Below are positions 56,235 to 64,000 of a DNA stretch of 64,000 nucleotides, in pieces (the first letter of the stretch is position 1; each line of letters opens with the position of its first letter). This stretch comes from Elephas maximus indicus (Eukaryota; Chordata; Mammalia; Proboscidea; Elephantidae), in NCBI RefSeq assembly GCF_024166365.1, contig NC_064831.1, forward strand, positions 31,858,768 to 31,922,767. Reading direction: 5' to 3'. Under the pieces are notes generated by a model. The model was not told the origin of the DNA. It ran no database searches and worked only from the letters and a program-made list of their open reading frames with translations. A program made the position numbers and the translations under genes.

Positions 56235-56660
56235 TACCCAGTGTACCATCCATTTGCAATAGTAAAACCCAGAAACAACATAAATATTCATCAAGAGGAG
56301 AATGGTTAATTAATTATGGAGCTTCCATAACAGGGAACACCGAATAGCTTTAATTATCATGTTTCCATGGAGTATTCAGTGGTGCAGAGAAATTCTCCTG
56401 ATACAAAGTGTGTGAAAAAAAGCAGATAAGAAATTACGAACCAGTTCTATAAATGTATGCATATATGTGTATGTTTTATGTGTATGTATAGAGAAATGAC
56501 TAGAAGGAAATAAACCAAAAGGTTAACTATAGTTAACTCTCAGAAGTGGTATTTTGTGGGTGTTTTGTGTTGTCATTGCTATTCATATTTTTTGTACCTT
56601 TCCAAACTTACTACAATAAATATATTATTTCATAATCATGAAAAGGCAATACATATTGAG
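56235..56660 (+). mobile_element. Old L1 3' UTR
   Basis: AAATATTCATCAAGAGGAG, AATGGTTAATTAATTATGG, ACTAGAAGGAAATAAACC and CTTACTACAATAAATATATT follow an old L1M-type 3' end. Confidence 0.65.
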
Positions 56661-56716
56661 AAGGTGTGTGTGTATCAGTGGTGGTTTATGATTGAAAAAT
56701 AAACATCCCGATAAGT

Positions 56717-56944
56717 CGGTGGTTCTCAGATTCTAGTGTGCATCAGACTCACCTGGAAGGCTTGTAAAAACACAGTATACTGGATCCCACCTCCAGAGTT
56801 TTTTATTTAGAAGGCCAGGCTCAGGAATTTTCATTTCTAACAAGTTCTCAGGTGATGATGGTGGTGGTGATGGTGATGGTGACGGTGACGGTGACGGCGA
56901 CGGTGATGGTGACAGTGCGCTGCTGGTAAGGACCACTCTTTGAG
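56717..56944. mobile_element. MER5-type hAT DNA transposon carrying a microsatellite
   Basis: The ends GTCGGTGGTTCTCAGATTC and GACCACTCTTTGAGAATG are inverted and MER5A-like, with CATCAGACTCACCTGGAAGG and GGAATTTTCATTTCTAAC between them. A hexamer array replaces part of the body. Confidence 0.78.
56851..56912. repeat. (GGTGAT/GGTGAC)n minisatellite
   Basis: About ten GGTGAY-type units inside the MER5 element, starting from a GGTGATGATGG seed. The minus-strand open frame here encodes alternating Ser-Pro, a translation artefact of the repeat. Confidence 0.88.
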
Positions 56945-57805
56945 AATGTTGGTTCTAGGTATTTCAAGCAATAAGAGGTTTCAATTAAACGCAAAGCTAT
57001 TTCAAGCAGGAAGAGAATTGTGAACAAAATTGTTGGAGTGTTGAAAGAAGGTACTTTGGAGGATCTGTCCCTAGCTTTCAGATTACCCTGCTATGGCCTT
57101 GGTCCAGAGACCACACAGTTGCTCCTAATATCCCAGGATCAAGGAACTACTGCTAACCTCATAGCTGTCCCGTGAGCTTCAGACATGATTGACAGTAGAA
57201 CATGGAGTCTGCTGCAAACACTCACTTCTGCTGTAGCCCAGATATCTGCCATACTGCTCCCAGAGAGAAGATAGCCCCCCACCCTTTTTTATTACCTTCC
57301 AAATCTTGCTAGAATGCATCTCACCTGGGAGCAGAGAAATCTGAGAAATACAGTTTCCAGACTTCCAGCCCCTGAGATACAAGGGAGAGTACAGATGTGA
57401 TTGGGGATGAATGCTGATTGACACCAAACAGTACCTCAGGGAGGTAGGGAGGGAAAAGCAGAGAAAGTGAGCTAGTAAGTGAGCAGGAAAGGGGATGTGA
57501 GGGGAAGGAGAAGCAGTGGGTATCACATTTGGGTGCAGAATTAAGTGAAATCAACTTAACTTCTGATTATACTGAATTCCCAGCTACGGAATGGGAAACT
57601 GCAGTGACGTAACTGGGGGAGGATGCTGTGGTGAACAAGTGAGATGGTCGCTTCAGACTAACAGGCAGAAGGAATTCGGTTGTATAGACAAAAAGGTTCC
57701 CTGGAATCAGATCCAAAATATATTAACAGAACATGGAGAGACCACTGTTAGCTGGGACCAGGACAAGACAGAAATTCTGACATGATGTTGGTTACTGGGG
57801 TCAGA
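56945..57805. other. No gene recognised
   Basis: Unassigned. Overlapping minus-strand open frames (57179-57526 and 57321-57554) have no recognisable domain. Confidence 0.4.
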
Positions 57806-57807
57806 GT

Positions 57808-58008
57808 TGTTTGTCGTTAGTTGCTGAGTTGATTCTGACTCATGGTGCCCATGCACGTCAGATTAGAATTGTGTTTCATAGGGTTTTCAAGGCTGTGACA
57901 TTTAGGAAGCAGATCCCCAGGCCTTTCTTCCGCCCCTGAGTGGGTTTGAACTGCCAGCCCATTGGGCTAGTAGTCGAGTGCTTAACTGATTGCACCACCC
58001 AGGGACCT
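57808..58008 (-). mobile_element. AfroSINE, minus strand
   Basis: TTGTTTGTCGTTAGTTGCTG, GAGTTGATTCTGACTCATGG, CCCCAGGCCTTTCTTCCGCC and TTGCACCACCCAGGGACC. Confidence 0.9.
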
Positions 58009-58264
58009 GGATGTTAGTGACCGGGGCAGGTGTAACAAAGTGTTTTAACTCCTTCTGCCTAATTTCCATCCTATGCCTTAGGTGCACTCCGTTTAGGTGA
58101 GTAGATAAATGTGCTTTTAAAACTGTAAAACACTGTATACACATAATCATCATCTTTATTCTTTTTTTTCCTTAAGTTGGTTATCTAAAAATAACTACTT
58201 CATTATCTGAAAAACAGAGACATGCCTTCTTCCCGAAAGCCTGTGTGCACTGAGAGAGATAAAC

Positions 58265-58568
58265 AGATGAAGGAAGGAAGGAAGGAGGGAGGGAGGGAGG
58301 GAGGAAAGGAAGGGAGGGAGGGAGGGAGGGAGGGAGGGAGGGAGGGAGGGAGGGAGGAAGGAAGGAAGGAAGGAAGGAAGGAAGGAAGGAAGGAAGGAAG
58401 GAAGGAAGGAAGGAAGGAAGGAAGGAAGGAAGGAAGGAAGGAAGGAAGGAAGGAAGGAAGGAAGGAAGGAAGGAAGGAAGGAAGGAAGGAAGGAAGGAAG
58501 GAAGGAAGGAAGGAAGGAAGGAAGGAAGGAAGGAAGGAAGGAAGGAAAGGACGGAGGGACGGAGGAAG
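58265..58568. repeat. (GGAA)n / (GGGA)n microsatellite, about 300 bp
   Basis: Three zones: a short GGAA/GGGA lead, a (GGGA)n block (about 58284-58354), and an essentially uninterrupted (GGAA)n block of about 190 bp (58354-58546). GGAC/GGGA units close the array. The long open frames on both strands (Glu-Gly-Arg-Lys on plus, Pro-Ser-Phe-Leu on minus) are repeat translations, not genes. Confidence 0.97.
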
Positions 58569-58569
58569 G

Positions 58570-59225
58570 AATTAATTCACTTGCCCCCATTTGCAATTCT
58601 CTTGTTCTCTCCTGGCCTAGTCTTGCTTTGCTATGCAACCAAGCTTGAGAACAGCTGTGCTACCTGCCAGGTCAAGTGGAATTGCTTTGCAGCTGTACAT
58701 TTTTGGGCAGTAAAAGCTATAGCCTTCTCTTCTTTTTGCAGAATGAAAAATTGAAATGATAAGTCTTCAAAAAAACACCAAAGCGCCTTTCTCGGGGCAA
58801 GATGGCACCTCCTACTGCCAGGGACTCCTCAGAAATGGTGCCTTTTCCCTTTCACACTCTGCTTTGCTGTGGCTGTTGTTTGTTTGCTGTGCTCTGTGTT
58901 GTCTTATTTACAGAATGGCCCTTGCTCTCCTCTAGCAGCAGAGCAAGACACGTCTCCACGCTTCTCTCTACTCTTTTCCCTCAAATGCAAACAAAGGACC
59001 ATGCCGCCATTCTACCCTCTGCCCAAGGTCAAGGATGCTGCCCTCTCCTTTGATAGCTGTCTTGCTCTCCCCATTGGGTGGGATGAGACAGGCCTAGAGC
59101 TGCTGAGGAGACCCAGGAGTCTGCCGGCTTGAGGCCACCATAGAGACCATGTTTACTCTAGTTACTGAGTACATTCTCTTTCTTCTCTGACTCTTGTCAA
59201 TGGCTTGTGCCCTTCAGATTGAGCT
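58570..59225. other. No gene recognised
   Basis: Unassigned. An 83-codon open frame (58802-59053) starts in a fair context (GCAAGATGGC) and has a hydrophobic stretch, LLCCGCCLFAVLCVVLF, but nothing else supports it as a gene. Confidence 0.4.
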
Positions 59226-59238
59226 CTCCTCACAACAA

Positions 59239-59392
59239 AAACCAAAATCAAACCCATTTCCGTCTAGTCAATTCCGGCTCATAGCAACCCTAGAGGACAG
59301 AGTAGAACCACCCGACAGGGTTTCCAAGGAGCACCTGGTGGATTTGATCTGCCAGCCTTTTGAACAGCCACAGCTCTTAACCACTATGCCAT
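59239..59392 (-). mobile_element. AfroSINE, minus strand, with TSD
   Basis: AAACCAAAATCAAACCCATTTCC, CAATTCCGGCTCATAGC and GCTCTTAACCACTATGCC. TCCTCACAACA flanks it at about 59228-59238 and 59393-59403. Confidence 0.93.
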
Positions 59393-59596
59393 TCCTCACA
59401 ACAGAGTGGTAAAAAGCGCAACTCACATATGGACTTTAAGAGGGAAAAAACAAAAGCAAAATTTTAGAGCAGTTTTGGTCTGACCATCACATTCCTCATG
59501 ATTATTCTCTTCGGGAGTTTGACTGAAGCCCCAAAGAATAATAGACTGACCTCTTGCTCCACTCTGTCCTATGGGGTTGTTGCAAGTGCCTGTGGC

Positions 59597-59968
59597 AGAA
59601 GAGAAGAGGCTCAGAGCTGAGGACTTGTCTTCAGGCCATCTGGTTCTATATAAAAGTGTCTATTTCAGCTGAAGGAGTTCCTGGGGGGATCAAACTGTTA
59701 ACTGAAAGGTTGGAGCTTCGAGTCCACCCAGAGGAGCCTTGTAAGAGAGCCCTGGCAATCTACTTCCAAAAAACCAGCCACTGAAAACCCCATGGAGCAC
59801 AGGTCTACAATGACACACAAGGAGTCATCATGAATTGGAATCAACTCGATGGCAACTGGTTTTTTGACTGAGTGTGCAATCCCGACCACTCATCCCATAG
59901 CAGTGAGTGACTTTCAGTGTTGTTCTGAAGAAACTTGAGCCTTTCTTTGCCTGCACTTGGGGCAATAA
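59597..59968 (+). repeat. Local direct duplication, copy A (about 372 bp)
   Basis: Near-identical to 60853-61226, from AGAAGAGAAGAGGCTCAGAG to CTTTGCCTGCACTTGGG and CAATAA. The unit includes flanking unique sequence plus an AfroSINE (about 59672-59866), so the block was duplicated as a whole. Confidence 0.92.
59672..59866 (+). mobile_element. AfroSINE inside duplication copy A
   Basis: GGAGTTCCTGGGGGGATC, AACTGAAAGGTTGGAGC, TTCGAGTCCACCCAGAGG and AACTCGATGGCAACTGG; part of the duplicated block. Confidence 0.88.
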
Positions 59969-60405
59969 GCTTCCTATCTTGTGTTCTATTTTAGGGCCAA
60001 ACTGCATAATATATCACACATGATCAATCGGATGGCAATTTTGAGCAAAACATCCTGCTTGCTCTTCCCTGTTCTGTGACTCTTGAGGAAACAGGTATTT
60101 CCTGAAGGCAGTGAGGACCTTTTCCTACCTGAGATGCTGGGGCTGCTGCCTTTCTTCCCCAGGTGTATCTGAGGGTTTTCCAGAGTGCTTTTTTTTTATT
60201 TGTTTTTTTTAGGTAACAGCATTCATGGCATGTCTCACAGATTTTGAAAAGGCTACAGGGTAATATACCATCCATCTAGACATTTAAAAGACATTTTTAA
60301 AATGCCAAATGTCTGTTCTTTGTCTGATCTGGTGAGCTCCTGTGCTTCATTTCCACTTTAACTCCACGAGGGAAGGCTCCTGGGGAAACCACCAGCACAC
60401 ACACA

Positions 60406-60598
60406 CACACAAAAAAAACATTGCCATCGACTCCCTTCTGGTTCATAGCAACCCTGTAGGCCACATAGGGTTTCCAAGGCTGTAATCTTTTCAGAACCAG
60501 GCTGCCACATATTTCTCCCACAGCACAGGTGATGGGTTTGAACCTCTGACCTTTCAGTTAGCAGCTGAGCCCTTAACCAGTCCACCACCAGAGCTCCT
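60406..60598 (-). mobile_element. AfroSINE, minus strand, with TSD
   Basis: AACATTGCCATCGACTCCC, GTTTCCAAGGCTGTAATC, GCTGCCACATATTTCTCCC and CAGTCCACCACCAGAGCTCC. ACCAGCACACACACA (about 60390-60404) and ACCGGCACACACAGA (about 60600-60614) are the duplicated target. Confidence 0.92.
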
Positions 60599-60852
60599 TA
60601 CCGGCACACACAGAGAATGGAATATGCAGTTATCATGTGTACTTTTACAGCAAGAAGGTCTGAGCTGATATGGCTGGCCAATTTACAACCTGTCTCTCAT
60701 TCATCTGCATTTATGAAAGTGATCATGGGCAGCTAAGCTGATTGTGACTGCAACATGGCATGGTCTGAGGAAAAACTGTGACGATGATGAAGGGTGGGAG
60801 GGTGACCCAAGCAGCTAGCGCCTCCAGAGGGAAGCTCGGGAATAGGGAAGAG

Positions 60853-61226
60853 AGAAGAGAAGAGGCTCAGAGCTGAGGACTTGTCTTCAGGCCATCTGGT
60901 TCTATATAAAAAAGTGTCTACTTCAGCTGAAGGAGTTCCTGGGTGGGGCAAACGATTAACTGAAAGGTTCGAGTTTCGAGTCCACCCAGAGGAGCCTTGT
61001 AAGAGCGCCCTGGCAATCTACTTCCAAAAAACCAGCCACTGAAAACCCCACAGAGCACAGGTCTACAATGACACACAAGGAGTCATCATGAATCAGAGTC
61101 AACTCGATGGCAACTGGTTTTTTGACTGAGTATGCAATCCCGACCACTCATCCCATGGCAGTAAGTGACTTTCAGTGTTGTTCTGAAGAAACTTGAGCCT
61201 TTCTTTGCCTGCACTTGGGTCAATAA
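60853..61226 (+). repeat. Local direct duplication, copy B (about 374 bp)
   Basis: Second copy of 59597-59968, starting 1,256 bp downstream. Differences include two extra A in TATATAAAAAAGTG and scattered substitutions. Confidence 0.92.
60932..61127 (+). mobile_element. AfroSINE inside duplication copy B
   Basis: Same position within the block as the SINE of copy A and nearly identical; not an independent insertion. Confidence 0.88.
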
Positions 61227-61697
61227 ACCCCTTTGCAGGGGCTTAAATGGTCTCCAGACTGCCATTTTCCACGTCTGATCATATGTGTGTGTTGTTCTAT
61301 TAACCCAACGTTCAGCAAATGCTTTCCAAGTCCAAACATTTGGTATTATTTTATGCTAGGTGAACATGGAGCTGTAAGCAGGCTCAGGCTTGATTCGTAA
61401 AGCTGGTTACGAGTATGCTGTCATGTGGTCATGGACACTTTTAGTCAGCAATCAGCCTGTCCTAGGAATGCCTAACTCATGAAGAGGAGAGCTGCCGTGC
61501 CTGTGACTTAGCAGCCCACAGTCTAGAGGGAAGTGTAGGTCAAGGTAAAGGCACTTGTTATTCTTGCCCAAGACCTGGGTTTTCAGAGAATCTCCTCGCT
61601 AGGTTTCTCCCTGTTGCCCTAATTTTGACCTGATAACTTCAGTCATATAATCAACAATTAGATTGTTATTTACTGATATCCAGTGATGCAAATTACT
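61227..61697. other. No gene recognised
   Basis: Unassigned spacer; no coding feature seen. Confidence 0.4.
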
Positions 61698-61707
61698 CAT
61701 AGATACA

Positions 61708-62342
61708 TGTAGTTGTTGTGTGCCTTGAGTCGATTTTCAATTCATAGTAACCCCATGTAACAGAGTAGAACTGCCCCATAAGACTTTCTACCAAGCCATG
61801 GTATTTTCAATCTCATCATATGCATGTGAAAGCTGGACAGTGAATAAGGAAGACCAAAGAAGTGTTGACACCTTTGAATTGTGGTGTTGAAGAATACTGA
61901 CTATACTGTGGACTGCCAAAGGAACGAACAAATCTGTAGTACAACCAGAATGCTCCTTAGAAGCAAGGATGGCGAGACTGCATCTTACATACTTTGGACA
62001 TGTTGTCAGGCAGGATCAGTCCCTGGAGAAGGACATCATGCTTGGTAAAGTACAGGGTCAGAGGAAAAGAGGAAGACCCTCAGTGAGATGAATTGACACA
62101 GTGGCTGCAACAATGGGCTCAAGCATGACAACGATTGAAGAATGGCTCAGGACCGGGCAGTGTTTCGTTCTGTTGTGCACAGGGTTGCTATGAGTCAGAG
62201 CCAACTTGATGGCAGCTAACAACAACAACAGCATGGAACCAGACTGCCAGGTCTTTCTCCTGTGGAGCCACTAAGTGGGTTCAAACTGCCAACCTTTTCA
62301 GTTAGCAGTTGAGCACTTATCCATTGTGCCACTGGGCTCCTT
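61708..62342 (-). mobile_element. AfroSINE, minus strand, split by an RTE
   Basis: Left part 61708-61788 (GTTGTTGTGTGCCTTGAG, GAGTAGAACTGCCCCATAAG). Right part 62232-62342 (GGAACCAGACTGCCAGG, TTAGCAGTTGAGCACTTATCC, GTGCCACTGGGCTCC). ATAGATACAT at about 61698-61707 and 62343-62352 is the TSD of the SINE. Confidence 0.88.
61789..62231 (+). mobile_element. RTE-clade LINE 3' end, inserted in an AfroSINE
   Basis: Parallel to 9850-10310: AGCCATGGTATTTTCAATC, GAAAGCTGGACAGTGAATAAG, TACTTTGGACATGTTGTCAGG, CAGTGGCTGCAACAATGGGC and the CTAACAACAACAACAG tail. Small deletions break the frame. Confidence 0.92.
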
Positions 62343-62404
62343 ATAGATACATAACTATGGGAAATATTTATATATAATAGAGTAGCTAGAGAAATGAAGT
62401 ATAT

Positions 62405-63800
62405 AAATAAGAAGTCATGAATAATCAACAAATATTGATTGATCAACTATTCATTCAAAAATATTAATTAGGTGTCTCTACGAGCCAGGCACAATGCCAG
62501 GTGCTGAAAATATTTTAGTGAATGAGATACTGACCTTACCTTCAAAGAGCACGGTAGAGTTGGATAATCTGAGAAGTAAACCAATGACTACGGCACTCAA
62601 AGATAAGTGTCCTGGTGAGAAACCGAGAGAGCTGTGGGAGCATGAAGAAGGGACACCAGCTCAGCTTGGGTAAGGAGAGGAAGAGTGGAGTCAGAGGAAA
62701 CTTTCTGGGGCAGGTAACAGCTACCAAATTCTGAGCGTAGAAGATAATCAGGTGATGGGTGAGGAAATGACATCTATTAGGTTTCTAACCCACTCTGATG
62801 CAAAGAACTAAGAGGAGGCAGAAGATGAGTGCCAGATAAATAGTTTAATGTTACCAGAACTCAGAATTCAGCAGGAGTCATCAGAAGGGCTTTCTAGAGA
62901 ATATAATGTGGTGCTTAGAGTATTGAAAGGGTATATCCAGGTAGAAACAGGAAATCACAAGGTTGCTTAGGGGCTCAAAGGTGGAACATTCATTCAATAA
63001 ATGATTATTGACAGGTATACAGATTTATAAGGGAAAAAAAAGGTAGTCGAAGATATATTTCTATCCTCTAGAGCTGGGGTCAGCAAACTTTTTCTGTAAA
63101 TGCACAGATGGCAAATATTTTGGGCTTTGTGGGCCATGAAGAATTGGACCACAGGCTCTGGTTTGCTAACCTCTGCTCTGGAGACTTACACTCTTACTGG
63201 GAACACAAAATTATAATGCAAAATGACTTTACCTGGAGACTTGGAAGAGAAGTTCAGTAATGGGGACTGGTGTCAGGTTTGGGGAGGCTTTGAAAGACAG
63301 GCTCAGTGGCTGGATGCAATCTCATAAGAGGTGAGGCACCATTGATGGCTTTGAGCAAGGGATTGTCTTTTGGAAGATGAATTTTACAACAATGCCCAGA
63401 ATGGATTAAAGTGTAGAGAGCCTGGAGTCAGAGAAAATTGTATGAACTCTATCATGGTACTCAAAGCATAAAGTGAGAAAAAGAGTCAGCAGTTGGTGGG
63501 GAAAATGGAATGGGAAAGAAAAGGGTGAGATAAACTATACATCATTTGATAACTGACATGAGGGCTGAAGGGAAGAAAGGAGTCAAAGATAACTCCAGAG
63601 ACAAACTGAGGTGGCTATATCTGGTGCTGAATGAGTAGGTATGACAAGTTGGGTAAGGAAAGTGGTTTGAAGGGACAAATTTGTTTAACTTCATGCATGT
63701 TGAGTTTGAGCTGACAATGGGACATCACATGAAATGCTGGTTTTAAAGGTCAGAAGGAGAGCTCATAAATGTGGCCAGGGCTCCAAAAATCAATTTCTTC
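62405..63800 (+). mobile_element. Ancient mammalian repeat, family unresolved, discontinuous
   Basis: CGAGCCAGGCACAATGCCAGG, CAAAGAGCACGGTAGAG and, farther on, AAGGAGTCAAAGATAACTCC and GCATGTTGAGTTTGAGCTG follow the order of the same long non-coding repeat seen at 14300-14712. Parts between (about 62660-63060) are not assignable. Confidence 0.45.
63074..63175. mobile_element. hAT-type MITE, internally deleted, with 8-bp TSD
   Basis: CTGGGGTCAGCAAACTTTTTC to TTTGCTAACCTCTG, the same family as 7716-7945 in opposite orientation and lacking most of the interior. Flanks CTCTAGAG (63066-63073) and CTCTGGAG (63176-63183). Confidence 0.85.
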
Positions 63801-63859
63801 TTGGGTCATTCATGAAGAAGCAATAGCATAAAGGTTAGAAGGATAAAAGCAGTGAGCAC

Positions 63860-64000
63860 TAATGGAGAACAACTACTATTTCAGGCATTGCCTTAGACAT
63901 TTTACATGTGTTATCTCTTTTAAGCACCCTTACAACCCTATGAGATGGGTACTGTTATCCTATTTTACAGATGAGGAAACTGAGCCTCAGAGAGATTAAG
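63860..64000 (+). mobile_element. MIR SINE, running off the window
   Basis: TTACATGTGTTATCTC, CTTACAACCCTATGAGATGGG and TTACAGATGAGGAAACTGAG are classic MIR 3' blocks. The element continues beyond the edge. Confidence 0.85.

Noticed and set aside
56733-56936. Ser-Pro repeat open frame
   Set aside because: Translation of the GGTGAY hexamer array inside a MER5 fossil.
58195-58638. Long open frames on both strands rich in Pro-Ser-Phe-Leu or Glu-Gly-Arg-Lys
   Set aside because: Direct translation of the GGAA/GGGA microsatellite in all frames; no start, domain or conservation argument.
58802-59053. 83-codon frame with a membrane-like stretch and a fair start context
   Set aside because: Unsupported by homology, neighbours or codon pattern; an overlapping frame (58869-59132) is equally open.
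1-64000. CRISPR arrays, operons, phage or bacterial systems
   Set aside because: Repeat content is entirely vertebrate and no spaced direct-repeat array with unique spacers was seen.

Overview
The window looks like non-coding DNA from an afrotherian mammal, most likely the elephant/paenungulate lineage. The main clue is about thirty copies of AfroSINE-type elements. Their sense strand opens with a tRNA-like head (GTGGTTAAGTGCTAYGGCTGCTAACC, GTTCGAATCC) and ends in CGACTCGACGGCA..GGTTTGG. They occur with RTE-clade (BovB-like) LINEs ending in CTAACAACAACAAC, which share that 3' tail. MIR, L2, MLT1/MLT2-type LTRs and hAT fossils place it among placental mammals. These family names come from recognition of consensus patterns; no database search was run.

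I see no intact protein-coding gene. Two retro-copied host sequences stand out. One is a 5'-truncated, frameshifted, intronless copy of the ribosome-biogenesis gene PPAN (about 20195-21240). The other is a U6 snRNA pseudogene joined precisely to an L1 3' end (19104-19962, minus strand). The remaining open reading frames are fragments of L1 ORF2, fragments of RTE ORF2, or translations of SINEs, LTRs and microsatellites.

Layout. 1-14.7 kb: AfroSINEs, ERVL/MaLR-type LTRs, and a solo LTR inserted in a MIR (6930-7664). 14.9-19.1 kb: an L1 interrupted by an AfroSINE and a 760-bp solo LTR. 19.1-21.6 kb: the U6/L1 chimera and the PPAN pseudogene. 24.0-26.7 kb: a MIR split by an AfroSINE and a 2.25-kb RTE that share one target site. 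33.2-34.7 kb: an RTE copy with an inverted 5' segment, then an MLT1 LTR. 35-36.9 kb: a SINE cluster. 42.8-51.2 kb: two 5'-truncated L1s around an AfroSINE and an LTR-interrupted older L1. 52.7-64 kb: RTE, MIR, L2, hAT, AfroSINEs, a roughly 190-bp pure GGAA array inside a 300-bp purine tract, and a local direct duplication of about 370 bp.

The elements do not form a pathway. They record layered retrotransposition. AfroSINEs are presumed to use the RTE machinery, whose 3' tail they share; L1 made the U6 chimera and probably the PPAN copy; LTR elements are mostly solo. No CRISPR, operon or novel functional system is supported. The observations most worth checking are insertion-mechanism signatures.
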